Source: CAIWHR01 sp963811685 (lineage in GTDB: Bacteria > Pseudomonadota > Gammaproteobacteria > Burkholderiales > Casimicrobiaceae). Taken from it: a stretch of 64,000 nt of DNA. The notes below the pieces were generated by a model. The model was not told the origin of the DNA. It did not search any database and was given only the letters and a program-made list of their open reading frames with translations. Shown piece after piece: positions 27,661 to 36,078 of the stretch. The position numbers and the translations under genes were made by a program. How positions within the stretch are numbered: the first letter of the stretch is position 1; every line of letters starts with the position of its first letter. Location of the stretch: contig CAWESK010000004.1 in the NCBI GenBank assembly GCA_963811685.1, positions 1 through 64,000 on the forward strand. The letters are read 5' to 3'.

Positions 27661-28789
27661 GGGATACCTTGCCGTTGGCGACGAAGCGCAGCGGCGCTCC
27701 GTCGGACTTGGGTGGCGTGCCCGGAGCGGCGTCTGCGCCCGCGGGCCGGCGATTCGGATCCGCGGTCGCCGTCGAGCTCGACTGCCGGTAGGGCATCCGC
27801 AGATGGACCTCGTACGCGTTGCCGACGACTTTCGAGGCGAGCGTGCCCTCCGCGTCGAAGTGCAGCGCCAGGCGCTCGCGCACGTTGGCGATCGCCATCT
27901 TGTTGCCGCCGTGGTGGCGGCCGCCATTGGCCTGATAGGGATTGCGCAGGATCGCGTGCACGTCCCCGCCCTTGAAGAAGATGTTGATCGAGATGACGCC
28001 GGGCTCGCTGGAGGGCTCGATGCCGTGGTAGACGGCGTTCTCGAGCAGCGGCTGCAGCACGAGAGGCGGCACCAGCGCATCGCCCGGCATGCTGTTGAGG
28101 TGCCATTCGACCTGCAGGCGATCCCCGAGGCGCAGCTTCTCGAGCGCCAGGTACTGGCGGCAGAGCTCGACCTCGTTCGCGAGCGGCGTCAGCTCGCGGT
28201 TGTCCTTCATCAGCACGCGGAAGAGGTCCGCCAGGTCCTCGAGCGCGACTTCCGCCTGGCGCGGATCGTTGCGCACGAGCGACAGGACGGCGGTGATGCT
28301 GTTGAACAGGAAATGCGGGCGGATCCGCGCCTGCAGCGCCTGCAGCCGCGCCTCGGCGATGGCCGGGGAAAGCGCCCGGGCGCGCAGCCGGAAGTAGGCA
28401 AGGAGTGCGCCGCACAGCAGCAGACCCAGCACCAGCGCGCGCAGCAGGTCTCCCCCATGGACGATCTGGCTCGCGTCGATCAGCGCGTTGACGGCGATGC
28501 CGCAGGCGACGGTGAGGGCGGCGACGAGCCACGCGCCCGTCGCGTACGGCTGCCGCGCGAGCCAGGGTTGCAATGCATAGAGGAGCGCCAGCTGGAGGAT
28601 GAGCTGGGGTTCCAGCACCGAAATATTGTCGAGGAGCTGTCCTGCCCACAATTCCGGACGCGGCGCCTGGATGACGGCGGCGACGATGGCGGCGCCGTTG
28701 ACGGCGACGAGGATGCGCAGCACCGTGCCCAGATTGCGGAAATCCGGCAGCTCGGGGGGACTCGGGTTTTGTCTTATAATCGGCCGCAT
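27653..28789 (-). CDS. AlgZ/LytS-type sensor histidine kinase
   Basis: 378 residues from ATG 28789; PPELPDFRNLGTVLR near the start is conserved in family members, supporting this start. Four hydrophobic segments occupy residues about 25-140. The His_kinase domain (PF06580 type) begins at QALQARIRPHFLFNSI, with the phospho-acceptor His in RPHFLFN, and the HATPase region follows (PPLVLQPLLENAVYHGI, N box). The tail is Pro/Ala-rich. It phosphorylates the downstream regulator; the signal is unknown. It is divergent from argH, whose promoter-like TATAAT overlaps this gene's 5' end. Confidence 0.88.
   Translation of the reverse strand: MRPIIRQNPSPPELPDFRNLGTVLRILVAVNGAAIVAAVIQAPRPELWAGQLLDNISVLEPQLILQLALLYALQPWLARQPYATGAWLVAALTVACGIAVNALIDASQIVHGGDLLRALVLGLLLCGALLAYFRLRARALSPAIAEARLQALQARIRPHFLFNSITAVLSLVRNDPRQAEVALEDLADLFRVLMKDNRELTPLANEVELCRQYLALEKLRLGDRLQVEWHLNSMPGDALVPPLVLQPLLENAVYHGIEPSSEPGVISINIFFKGGDVHAILRNPYQANGGRHHGGNKMAIANVRERLALHFDAEGTLASKVVGNAYEVHLRMPYRQSSSTATADPNRRPAGADAAPGTPPKSDGAPLRFVANGKVSHG
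28752..28780 (+). promoter_or_regulatory. Candidate promoter for argH
   Basis: A perfect -10 hexamer TATAAT is at 28775-28780 on the plus strand, preceded by TTTTGTCT, about 200 bp upstream of argH. The -35 region (TCGGGG) is poor. It lies inside the first codons of the divergent histidine kinase gene, so the two transcripts would overlap at their 5' ends. Confidence 0.4.
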
Positions 28790-28978
28790 ATACGAAAGCC
28801 GGATGCAAGCTTCGTGCCGGCTTCGGGGGTCGGCGGGTCCCCAAATCGGGGCCTGATCGGCCCATTCGGCCCATTGTCGGCATGCCCGCCGGGCGAGGCA
28901 AGAAACATCGCCTTCCGGCCGTGTTGGCAGGCGCCATCCGTCTGTTTTTGATCCCCGCGCTCCGGAAATCTCGCCGCC

Positions 28979-30397
28979 ATGGTCCCGCCCAAGCCTTCCC
29001 CTCCCAGCGCCGGCGGCTGGTCGGGCCGCTTCAGCGAGCCGGTCGCCGAGCGCGTCAAGCGCTTTACGGCCTCGGTCGACTTCGACCGGCGGCTCGCGGC
29101 CGTCGATATCGCCGGGTCGCTCGCGCACGCCCGGATGCTGGCGGCCGTGGGCGTTCTTTCGGCCCCCGACCTCGCGGCGATCGAGGGCGGAATGGCGACC
29201 ATCGAAGGCGAGATCGAGCGCGGCGAATTCGCGTGGTCGCGCGATCTCGAGGACGTCCATCTCAACATCGAGCACCGGCTGACGGCGCTGGCGGGCGACG
29301 CCGGCAAAAGGCTGCATACGGCGCGGTCGCGCAACGACCAGGTCGCGACGGACCTCCGGCTCTGGCTCCGCGGCGCCATCGACGCCCTGGGCGGGGACCT
29401 CGCACGGCTGCGGCACGCCTTCCTCGATCTCGCCGAGCGCCACGCCGACACGATCATGCCGGGCTTCACGCACCTGCAGGTCGCGCAGCCCGTCACTTTC
29501 GGACACCATTTGCTCGCCTACGACGCGATGCTCGCCCGCGACATGGAGCGCCTCGCCGATTGCCGCCGGCGCGTCAACCGGCTGCCGCTCGGCGCGGCGG
29601 CGCTCGCCGGGACGAGCTATCCGATCGACCGCGAGCGGGTCGCCAAAGAGCTCGGTTTCGAAGGTTTGTGCCCGAACTCGCTCGACGCCGTATCCGACCG
29701 CGATTTCGCGATCGAATTCGCCGGCGCCGCAGCCCAGGTCATGCTGCATCTGTCGCGCTTCGCCGAAGAGCTCGTGCTGTGGACGAACCCGCGTTTCGGC
29801 TTCGTGCGCCTCGCCGACCGCTTCTGCACCGGCAGCTCGATCATGCCGCAGAAGAAGAACCCGGACGTTCCCGAGCTCGTGCGCGGCAAGACGGGCCGCG
29901 TCGTCGGCGGCCTCGTCGCGCTGATCACGCTGATGAAGGGGCAGCCGCTCGCGTACAACAAGGACAACCAGGAGGACAAGGAGCCGCTGTTCGACATGGT
30001 CGACACGCTTGCCGACTCGCTCGCGATCATGGCGGATCTCGTCGCGACCGGCATCGACGTCGACCGCGAACGGATGCGCGCCGCTGCGCGCGAGGGCTTC
30101 GCGACGGCGACCGACCTCGCCGACTATCTCGTGCGGCAGGGCATGCCGTTCCGGGACGCGCACGAAGCGGTCGCCCGCGCCGTACGGCAGGCCGAGGCGA
30201 AACGCGCTGACCTGGCGGAATTGCCGCTGGCCGAGCTCAAGTCGTTCGCGCCTTCGATCGCGGATGATGTCTTCGGCGTGCTGACCCTCGAAGGCTCCGT
30301 CGCGAGCCGCGATCACGCGGGCGGCACGGCTCCGCGGCAGGTTCGCGCGTCGATCGCGGCGGCGCGCACGGCGCTCGATGCGCAAGACAGGAAATGA
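28979..30397 (+). CDS. argH: Argininosuccinate lyase
   Basis: 472 residues. Fumarase/aspartase superfamily signature GSSIMPQKKNPD is present with its catalytic Ser loop, as are the substrate-binding blocks ARSRNDQVATDLRLW (here HTARSRNDQ), MPGFTHLQVAQPVTFGHH and NKDNQEDKEPLFD. It cleaves argininosuccinate to arginine and fumarate, the last step of arginine synthesis. The divergent AlgZR-like pair is its usual neighbour in betaproteobacteria. The stop overlaps the next gene's ATG. Confidence 0.95.
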   Translation: MVPPKPSPPSAGGWSGRFSEPVAERVKRFTASVDFDRRLAAVDIAGSLAHARMLAAVGVLSAPDLAAIEGGMATIEGEIERGEFAWSRDLEDVHLNIEHRLTALAGDAGKRLHTARSRNDQVATDLRLWLRGAIDALGGDLARLRHAFLDLAERHADTIMPGFTHLQVAQPVTFGHHLLAYDAMLARDMERLADCRRRVNRLPLGAAALAGTSYPIDRERVAKELGFEGLCPNSLDAVSDRDFAIEFAGAAAQVMLHLSRFAEELVLWTNPRFGFVRLADRFCTGSSIMPQKKNPDVPELVRGKTGRVVGGLVALITLMKGQPLAYNKDNQEDKEPLFDMVDTLADSLAIMADLVATGIDVDRERMRAAAREGFATATDLADYLVRQGMPFRDAHEAVARAVRQAEAKRADLAELPLAELKSFAPSIADDVFGVLTLEGSVASRDHAGGTAPRQVRASIAAARTALDAQDRK

Positions 30398-31293
30398 GCA
30401 TGGATTCCGCAAACGTCGCTTTTCTCGGGCTCGGCGTAATGGGTTATCCGATGGCGGGGCATCTCGCACGCGCCGGCCATCGCGTCACCGTCTACAACCG
30501 CACGCCGGAAAAAGCGGCGAAGTGGGTCGCGCAGCATGGGAACGACAAAAAGGGTAACCGCAGCGCTCCGACGCCCGCCGCCGCGGCCGCCGACGCCGAC
30601 ATCGTGATGATGTGCGTCGGCAACGACGACGACGTCCGTGCGGTCGCGCTCGGCGCCGACGGCGCGCTCGCCTCGATGCGGGCCGGCAGCGTGCTCGTCG
30701 ACCATACGACCGCCTCGGCGCAGGTCGCGCGCGAGCTCCACGCCGCCGCCGCGGCCAAAGGCGTCGCTTTCATCGACGCGCCGGTGTCGGGCGGTCAGGC
30801 GGGAGCCGAAAACGGCAAGCTGACGATCATGTGCGGCGGCGACGCGGCCGCGTTCGCCCGGGTCGGCGAAGTGCTCGGCTGCTACGCGCGCGCCGTGACG
30901 TTGCTGGGCGGGCCCGGCAGCGGGCAGCTCACCAAGATGGTCAACCAGATTTGCATCGCCGGGATGGCGCAGGCGCTCTCCGAAGGCATTGCGTTCGCCG
31001 AGAAGGCCGGTCTCGACGCGCTCGCCGTGCTGGACGTCATCGGCAAGGGCGCGGCGCAATCCTGGCAAATGGACAACCGCGGCAAGACGATGGTCGCCGA
31101 CCAGTTCGACTTCGGCTTCGCCGTCGACTGGATGCGCAAGGACTTGAGCATCTGCATCGCCGAAGCGCGGGCGAACGGCGCGCAGCTGCCCGTCACCGCC
31201 CTCGTCGACCAGTTCTACGCGCGCCTGCAGGCAGCCGGTGGCGGGCGCCGCGACACGTCGAGTCTCATTCGTTTGCTGCGGGATCCCAAATGA
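30394..31293 (+). CDS. 3-hydroxyisobutyrate dehydrogenase-family oxidoreductase
   Basis: 299 residues starting in an ATGA overlap with argH. The Rossmann motif is FLGLGVMGYPMAGHLARAG. The beta-hydroxyacid dehydrogenase substrate signature is DAPVSGGQAGAENGKL, and the catalytic Lys lies in GSGQLTKMVNQICIAG. It oxidises or reduces a beta-hydroxyacid such as 3-hydroxyisobutyrate, tartronate semialdehyde or glyoxylate with NAD(P)H; the specificity is unresolved. The following gene again overlaps by ATGA, so argH, this gene and the PCuAC-like gene are translationally coupled. Confidence 0.88.
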   Translation: MSMDSANVAFLGLGVMGYPMAGHLARAGHRVTVYNRTPEKAAKWVAQHGNDKKGNRSAPTPAAAAADADIVMMCVGNDDDVRAVALGADGALASMRAGSVLVDHTTASAQVARELHAAAAAKGVAFIDAPVSGGQAGAENGKLTIMCGGDAAAFARVGEVLGCYARAVTLLGGPGSGQLTKMVNQICIAGMAQALSEGIAFAEKAGLDALAVLDVIGKGAAQSWQMDNRGKTMVADQFDFGFAVDWMRKDLSICIAEARANGAQLPVTALVDQFYARLQAAGGGRRDTSSLIRLLRDPK

Positions 31294-31775
31294 ATCTTCC
31301 CCATCGCCCCTTTTGCGCCGCCTTTGCGGCGGCGATCGCGCTCCTGCTCTGCGCCCCCGCCAGCGCCGCCGACATCATTATCAAGAACGCATGGATGCGA
31401 CCGGTGCGCGCCGGCACGGCGAGCGCCGGCGTCTACGTCGACATCACGACCGACATTCCGCTCACGCTCGTCGGCGCGACTTCGCCGATGGCGAAATCGG
31501 TCGTCATCGTTGAGGTCGATCCGAAGCCCGACGGCACGAGCGACGAGAAGGTTGTGAAGGAGTGGAAGCTGCCTGGCGGAAAGGAGACCCGTTTCGCCTA
31601 CAACGGCAGCCGCTTCGATCTTCTGGGCATCGCCGCCGATCTCGCGCCTGGCGTCTCGGTCCCGATGACGCTGATCTTCAGCGAGGGACCCGACAAGCGC
31701 CAGTCCGTCGACATCGACGTCCTCGTCCGTGGCGTCATCTTGCCGCCCAAGGAGCCCGAACCCAAGGCGAATTAG
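31290..31775 (+). CDS. PCu(A)C-family periplasmic protein lacking the copper motif
   Basis: 161 residues with a Sec signal ending PASAADII. Fold-level features of the PCu(A)C copper chaperones are present: IKNAWMRPVRAGTASAGVYV, a TSPMAKSV turn, and LAPGVSVPMTLIFSEG. The canonical Cu(I) ligand pattern (His/Met in HEM and the later HxM) is missing: the aligned segments are VVIVEVDPK and RFDLLGI. It is therefore a divergent paralogue that probably does not bind copper in the known way. ATGA overlap with the dehydrogenase gene. Confidence 0.75.
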   Translation: MNLPHRPFCAAFAAAIALLLCAPASAADIIIKNAWMRPVRAGTASAGVYVDITTDIPLTLVGATSPMAKSVVIVEVDPKPDGTSDEKVVKEWKLPGGKETRFAYNGSRFDLLGIAADLAPGVSVPMTLIFSEGPDKRQSVDIDVLVRGVILPPKEPEPKAN

Positions 31776-31792
31776 TCGACCTTGCGACTCGC

Positions 31793-32212
31793 TCAATCGC
31801 CTTCGACGACCTCGATCTCGTAGGTGATCTCGGCGGTTTTCGCGAGCATGATCGTCGCCGAGCAGTACTTGTCCTTCGAGAGCTTCACCGCGCGTTCGAC
31901 ATGTCGCCGGTCGAGGCTGCGCCCCTTGAGGGCGAACTTGAGATGGATCTTCGTGAACACCTTCGGGTCGGTCGGCGCGCGCTCCGCTTCGGCTTCGACC
32001 GTGCAATCGGCGATCGGCTGCCGGGCTTTTTTCAGGATGTGGACGACGTCGAACGCCGAGCACGCGGCAGCGCCCATCAGCACGAGCTCGACCGGACGCA
32101 CTCCGATGTTGCGGCCGCCATGTTCCGGGGCACCATCGATGACGACGGCGTGGCCGCTCCCGGACTCGCCAACGAAGCTGACGCCGTCGATCCATTTTAT
32201 CTTTGTTTTCAT
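31793..32212 (-). CDS. OsmC-family peroxiredoxin-like protein
   Basis: 139 residues. VRPVELVLMGAAACSAFDVV and KDKYCSATIMLAKTAEI place the two conserved Cys of OsmC/Ohr-type thiol peroxidases, with Glu in PVELVLM. The N-terminal beta-layer is IKWIDGVSFVGESGSGHAVV. Family members reduce organic hydroperoxides; this subgroup (YhfA-like) has uncertain activity. It is convergent with the PCuAC-like gene and divergent from rplM. Confidence 0.85.
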   Translation of the reverse strand: MKTKIKWIDGVSFVGESGSGHAVVIDGAPEHGGRNIGVRPVELVLMGAAACSAFDVVHILKKARQPIADCTVEAEAERAPTDPKVFTKIHLKFALKGRSLDRRHVERAVKLSKDKYCSATIMLAKTAEITYEIEVVEGD

Positions 32213-32279
32213 GGCGTTATTTTATATCGGCGGCCGCCGCCCGCACAGCGGCGCGAGCCCTGCCAGGCGTCGTTCGACC

Positions 32280-32309
32280 TTGACCGGAATGGCCAAAAAC
32301 GATTATCAT
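32280..32309 (+). promoter_or_regulatory. Candidate sigma-70 promoter for rplM-rpsI
   Basis: TTGACC (32280-32285) and TATCAT (32304-32309) are separated by 18 bp and lie about 40 bp upstream of the rplM ATG at 32349, in the divergent osmC-rplM spacer. Confidence 0.5.
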
Positions 32310-32348
32310 CCAAGACTTTGCTGAAAACTCCCAAGACGGGAAAAACCG

Positions 32349-32777
32349 ATGAAAACCTATTCCGCCAAGCCCCATGAAGTCCAGCGGGATTGGTTCGTGG
32401 TGGACGGCACCGACAAGGTGCTGGGCCGCCTCGCGAGCCAGATTGCGCTTCGCCTGCGCGGCAAGCACAAGCCGATCTTCACTCCGCACGTCGACACCGG
32501 CGATTTCATCGTCGTGACCAATGTCGAGAAGATCCGCGTCACCGGCAACAAGGCCGACGACAAGCTCTATCACCGGCACAGCGGCTATCCCGGCGGCATC
32601 CGCACGACCAACTTCTCGAAGATGCAGGCACGGTTCCCGGGCCGCGCGCTCGAGAAGGCCGTCAAGGGCATGCTGCCCAAGGGCCCGCTCGGCTACAAGA
32701 TGCTGAAGAAGCTCAAGTGCTATGCCGGCGACGCGCATCCGCATTCGGCCCAGCAACCCAAAACCCTGGACATCTAG
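32349..32777 (+). CDS. rplM: 50S ribosomal protein L13
   Basis: 142 residues, the normal bacterial length. MKTYSAKPHEVQRDWFVVDG, LGRLASQIALRLRGKHK and KMLKKLKCYAGDAHPHSAQQ are family-invariant blocks. It is an early-assembling 23S rRNA-binding protein of the large subunit. It forms the conserved rplM-rpsI operon, with 6 bp to rpsI. Confidence 0.97.
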   Translation: MKTYSAKPHEVQRDWFVVDGTDKVLGRLASQIALRLRGKHKPIFTPHVDTGDFIVVTNVEKIRVTGNKADDKLYHRHSGYPGGIRTTNFSKMQARFPGRALEKAVKGMLPKGPLGYKMLKKLKCYAGDAHPHSAQQPKTLDI

Positions 32778-32783
32778 AACCCC

Positions 32784-33176
32784 ATGATCGGCAACTACTA
32801 CTACGGCACCGGCCGCCGCAAGAGCGCGGTCGCGCGCGTGTTCCTGAAGAAGGGCACCGGCAACATCGTCGTCAACGAAAAGCCCGCCGACGTGTTCTTC
32901 TCGCGCGACACGGGACGCATGGTGATCCGCCAGCCGCTGAAGCTCACCAACCACGAAGCCACGTTCGACATCATGATCAACGTCGAAGGCGGCGGCGAAT
33001 CCGGCCAGGCCGGCGCGGTGCGCCACGGCATCACGCGCGCGCTGATCGACTACGATGCGGAACTGAAGCCCACGCTGTCGAAGGCCGGGCTCGTCACGCG
33101 CGACGCGCGCGAGGTCGAGCGCAAGAAGGTCGGCCTGCACAAGGCGCGCAAGCGCAAGCAGTTCTCGAAGCGCTGA
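32784..33176 (+). CDS. rpsI: 30S ribosomal protein S9
   Basis: 130 residues. YYYGTGRRKSAVARVFLKKG at the start and the basic C-terminal tail ending KARKRKQFSKR, which reaches the ribosomal P site, are diagnostic. It starts 6 bp after rplM. A terminator hairpin follows 22 bp after the stop. Confidence 0.97.
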   Translation: MIGNYYYGTGRRKSAVARVFLKKGTGNIVVNEKPADVFFSRDTGRMVIRQPLKLTNHEATFDIMINVEGGGESGQAGAVRHGITRALIDYDAELKPTLSKAGLVTRDAREVERKKVGLHKARKRKQFSKR

Positions 33177-33198
33177 CGCAGCGCTTTTCGCTCGCCAG

Positions 33199-33220
33199 GG
33201 CCGCCCGCGAGGCGGCCTTT
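33199..33220 (+). terminator. Rho-independent terminator after rpsI
   Basis: GGCCGCC (33199-33205) pairs with GGCGGCC (33211-33217) around CGCGA and is followed by TTT. It closes the rplM-rpsI operon ahead of argC. Confidence 0.75.
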
Positions 33221-33317
33221 GCATTCTGAAGATGACCGAGGGGAACCCCTGCGTCCATGCCGGCGTCATAAGCTCGGGGGTGCCGGTAAAATCAACCACC
33301 CCGCGAACGAGACTTCC

Positions 33318-34361
33318 ATGATCAAGATCGGCATCGTCGGCGGCACCGGGTACACCGGCGTGGAGCTCCTGCGCCTGCTCGCCTCGCACCCCGAGGCCGA
33401 CGTGCGCGCGATCACGTCGCGCAAGGATGCAGGGACGAAAGTCGCGGCGATGTTCCAGAGTCTGCGCGGCCCGGCGACCAAAATGAATTCGCTCGTATTC
33501 TCGGACCCGGCCGAAACCGATCTCAAGGCCTGCGACGTCGTGTTCTTCGCCACGCCGCACGGTGTCGCGATGAGCCAGGCGCGCGAGCTCGTCGCCGGCG
33601 GGACGAAAATCATCGATCTCGCTGCGGATTTCCGGCTCAAGGACGCCGCCGCCTTCGAACAGTGGTACCGGATTCCGCATGCGTGCCCCGAGCTTCTCGC
33701 CGAGGCAGCCTACGGATTGACCGAGCTCAACCGCGACGCCGTGCGGCGCGCGCGCATCGTCGGGAACCCCGGCTGCTATCCGACCGTCGTGCAGCTCGGC
33801 TTGTGGCCGCTGCTGGAGGCCGGCGTCGTCGACACCGAGCACCTGATCGCGGACTGCAAGTCAGGCGTTTCGGGCGCCGGCCGCAAGGCGGAGATGGGGC
33901 TCATCTTCTCGGAGGCCTCCGACAACTTCAAGGCGTACGGGGTCAACGGCCATCGCCACCACCCCGAGATCGTCCAGGAGCTCGGCAAGGCCGCGCGGGG
34001 CTCCGTGTCGCTCGTCTTCATCCCGCACCTCGTGCCGATGATCCGCGGGATGCAGGCGACCCTCTACGTCCGGCTCGTCAAGGCGGACGTCGACCTGCAG
34101 GCGATGTTCGAAAAGCGCTACGCCGGCGAGCCGTTCGTCGACGTGATGCCGCCGCGCAGCGAGCCCGACACCCGCTCGACACGCGCGGCCAACGTTTGCC
34201 GGATCGCCGTGCACCGGCCGGAGGGCGGCGACATCGCGGTGATCCTCGCCGTGCAGGACAACCTCGTCAAAGGCGCCGCCGGACAGGCGATCCAGAACAT
34301 GAACCTGATGTTCGGGCTGCCCGAGACCACCGGGCTGACCGCGGCGCCGGTCCTTCCGTAG
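33318..34361 (+). CDS. argC: N-acetyl-gamma-glutamyl-phosphate reductase
   Basis: 347 residues. NADP-binding IGIVGGTGYTGVELLRLL at the start, the catalytic Cys153 in VGNPGCYPTVVQL, and the active-site His region GVNGHRHHPEI are all present. It reduces N-acetylglutamyl phosphate to the semialdehyde in arginine synthesis. The ATG at 33318 follows a TAAAAT -10-like sequence at about 33290, so it may have its own promoter after the rpsI terminator. Confidence 0.95.
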   Translation: MIKIGIVGGTGYTGVELLRLLASHPEADVRAITSRKDAGTKVAAMFQSLRGPATKMNSLVFSDPAETDLKACDVVFFATPHGVAMSQARELVAGGTKIIDLAADFRLKDAAAFEQWYRIPHACPELLAEAAYGLTELNRDAVRRARIVGNPGCYPTVVQLGLWPLLEAGVVDTEHLIADCKSGVSGAGRKAEMGLIFSEASDNFKAYGVNGHRHHPEIVQELGKAARGSVSLVFIPHLVPMIRGMQATLYVRLVKADVDLQAMFEKRYAGEPFVDVMPPRSEPDTRSTRAANVCRIAVHRPEGGDIAVILAVQDNLVKGAAGQAIQNMNLMFGLPETTGLTAAPVLP

Positions 34362-34363
34362 AC

Positions 34364-35143
34364 GTGGCGATCCCCGTCTCGTGGCGCCGCGCGCGTCAGT
34401 TCTTTCGGCACTTCCGCATCGATGCCCCGCGCATGGCGGTGCGCTCGCATCTGCCGTGGCCCTGGCGCGTGGTGGTGGTCGTGGCGCTCCTCGCGATCGT
34501 CGGAGGGATGTGGTGGTGGGGCTTCGACTTCGGACAGATCTTCGGCGGCTTCAACCGCAAGGAGATTGCGGCCAAGGTGGTCGCCCTCGAGGCCGACAAC
34601 GAAAAGATGCGCACGGAGCTCACGACACTGCGCGCCCGCAATTCGCAGCTCGAGAGCGAGCTTGCGATGACCGCCGGCGCGCAGGCGACGCTGTCGAAGC
34701 AGACGCTGGAGCTCACGGGCGAGAATTCGCAGCTCAAGGAGGAGCTCTCGTTCCTGCAGAAGCTCGTTTCCGACACGAACAAGCAGGTCGGGCTCGCGAT
34801 CCAGCGGCTCACCGTCGAGCCCGAGCGCGACGATGCCTGGCATTACAGCGTCCTCGTGGTCCGCGGCGGGACGCCGCGCGACGAGTTCGAGGGGTCGCTC
34901 GCGCTGCAGGCGACGGTGCAGCCCGCGCCGACGGGCGGCGTCGCGGCGCGTCCCGTCGTCGTGACGCTGCCGGACGAGCGGCCGGACCTGGCGCCGGCGC
35001 TGAAGCTCAAATTCAAGTATTATCAGCGGCTTGAAGGGACGATTCCGGTCCCCCCGGGCGCCCAGGTCAAGTCGGTGACGGCACGCGCCTTCGAGGCGGG
35101 CCAGTCGAATCCCAAGGCCACCCGGACGCTTGCCATCCCGTGA
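34364..35143 (+). CDS. DUF6776-like membrane-anchored coiled-coil protein
   Basis: 259 residues from a GTG at 34364, two bases after the argC stop; an ATG at 34433 would shorten it by 23 residues. One membrane segment (WPWRVVVVVALLAIVGGMWWW) is followed by a coiled coil of heptads (ALEADNEKMRTELTTLRARN, QLESELAMTAGAQ, QLKEELSFLQKLV) and then a C-terminal beta-rich periplasmic domain. This argC-DUF6776-bactofilin-erpA order recurs in betaproteobacteria. Proximity to the bactofilin suggests an envelope-shape or cell-wall role (inference). Confidence 0.75.
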   Translation: MAIPVSWRRARQFFRHFRIDAPRMAVRSHLPWPWRVVVVVALLAIVGGMWWWGFDFGQIFGGFNRKEIAAKVVALEADNEKMRTELTTLRARNSQLESELAMTAGAQATLSKQTLELTGENSQLKEELSFLQKLVSDTNKQVGLAIQRLTVEPERDDAWHYSVLVVRGGTPRDEFEGSLALQATVQPAPTGGVAARPVVVTLPDERPDLAPALKLKFKYYQRLEGTIPVPPGAQVKSVTARAFEAGQSNPKATRTLAIP

Positions 35144-35153
35144 GGAGGACCCC

Positions 35154-35561
35154 ATGTTCGAGCGCAAGAAGCACACGCCGCCGCAAAAGCGGATCGACAG
35201 CCTGATCGGGGCGGGAACCATCGTCGAGGGGAACGTCAATTTCAAGGGCGGCCTGCGCATCGACGGTGTCGTGCACGGCAACGTGGTTTCGGCGGACGGC
35301 GAGCCCGGCACGCTCGTCATCAGCGAGCACGCGAGGGTCGAAGGCGAGATTCGCGTGTCGCACATCGTGGTCAACGGAACTGTCGTCGGGCCGGTCGCCG
35401 CCGACGATTACCTCGAGCTGCAGGTCCACTCGCGGGTTACGGGCGATGTGACGTACAAGACGCTCGAGATGCATGTCGGCGCGGTGATCGAGGGCCGCTT
35501 GAACCATGCCGAACCCGGATCGGCTTCGGTGGTCGAATTGAAGCGAGTTGCGTCGGAATAA
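35154..35561 (+). CDS. Bactofilin (polymer-forming cytoskeletal protein)
   Basis: 135 residues from ATG 35154 after GAGGAGG. A right-handed beta-helix of short glycine-turn repeats is visible: GTIVEGNVNFKGGLRIDGVV, HGNVVSADG, EGEIRVSHIVVNGTVVG and VTGDVTYKTLEMHVGAVIEG. Bactofilins polymerise into filaments that localise cell-wall enzymes. The upstream coiled-coil protein is a likely membrane anchor; an M23 endopeptidase gene lies 6 kb away. Confidence 0.9.
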   Translation: MFERKKHTPPQKRIDSLIGAGTIVEGNVNFKGGLRIDGVVHGNVVSADGEPGTLVISEHARVEGEIRVSHIVVNGTVVGPVAADDYLELQVHSRVTGDVTYKTLEMHVGAVIEGRLNHAEPGSASVVELKRVASE

Positions 35562-35677
35562 CCCGGGACCGGGGGTGTGTGCCCCGGCCGCAGCCCTGAC
35601 CGACCCTATCGGCGGCAGGGTTGCGGCGGCGAGGGGGGAATCCGATAATGGAACGAGGCAGTACCCAAGGAGCAGCA

Positions 35678-36028
35678 ATGAACGACATGACCGAGATGCC
35701 CGCCCCGCTCGTCTTCACGGACAGCGCCGCGGAAAAAGTGAAGTCGCTGATCGAAGAGGAAGGCAACGCCGAGCTCAAACTCCGCGTCTTCGTGACCGGC
35801 GGCGGCTGCTCCGGCTTCCAGTACGGCTTCACCTTCGACGAGGTCGTCAACGATGACGACACCGCGATGGTGAAGAACGGCGTCACGCTGCTCATCGATC
35901 CGATGAGCTACCAGTACCTGGTCGGCGCCGAAATCGACTATCAGGAAGGCCTGGAAGGCGCGCAGTTCGTCATCAAGAACCCGAACGCGACGACGACCTG
36001 CGGCTGCGGCTCGAGTTTCTCGGCCTGA
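35678..36028 (+). CDS. erpA: Iron-sulfur cluster insertion protein ErpA
   Basis: 116 residues from the ATG at 35678 after AAGGAG. A-type carrier: the three conserved Cys are Cys44 in TGGGCSGFQY and Cys108/Cys110 in TTCGCGSSF. It receives [4Fe-4S] clusters from IscU and delivers them to apo-proteins. A terminator follows directly. Confidence 0.95.
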   Translation: MNDMTEMPAPLVFTDSAAEKVKSLIEEEGNAELKLRVFVTGGGCSGFQYGFTFDEVVNDDDTAMVKNGVTLLIDPMSYQYLVGAEIDYQEGLEGAQFVIKNPNATTTCGCGSSFSA

Positions 36029-36050
36029 CGGTTTCGCACTGATTCGACCA

Positions 36051-36076
36051 AACGGGGCCCGCGTGGCCCCGTTTTG
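36051..36076. terminator. Bidirectional terminator after erpA
   Basis: AACGGGGCC (36051-36059) pairs with GGCCCCGTT (36065-36073) around CGCGT, ending TTTTG on the plus strand and with an A run on the 5' side. It lies between erpA and the convergent cyclase/TPR gene. Confidence 0.88.
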
Positions 36077-36078
36077 CT

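Noticed and set aside
28790..28978. The argH leader examined for a riboswitch or leader peptide.
   Set aside because: Several GC-rich hairpins can be drawn, but no known aptamer core or Arg-rich leader peptide was recognised.
27653..30469. A 938-codon minus-strand frame that would extend the histidine kinase through the argH region.
   Set aside because: The extension is antisense to argH, which has all argininosuccinate lyase signatures; the kinase start at 28789 matches the family's conserved N-terminus.
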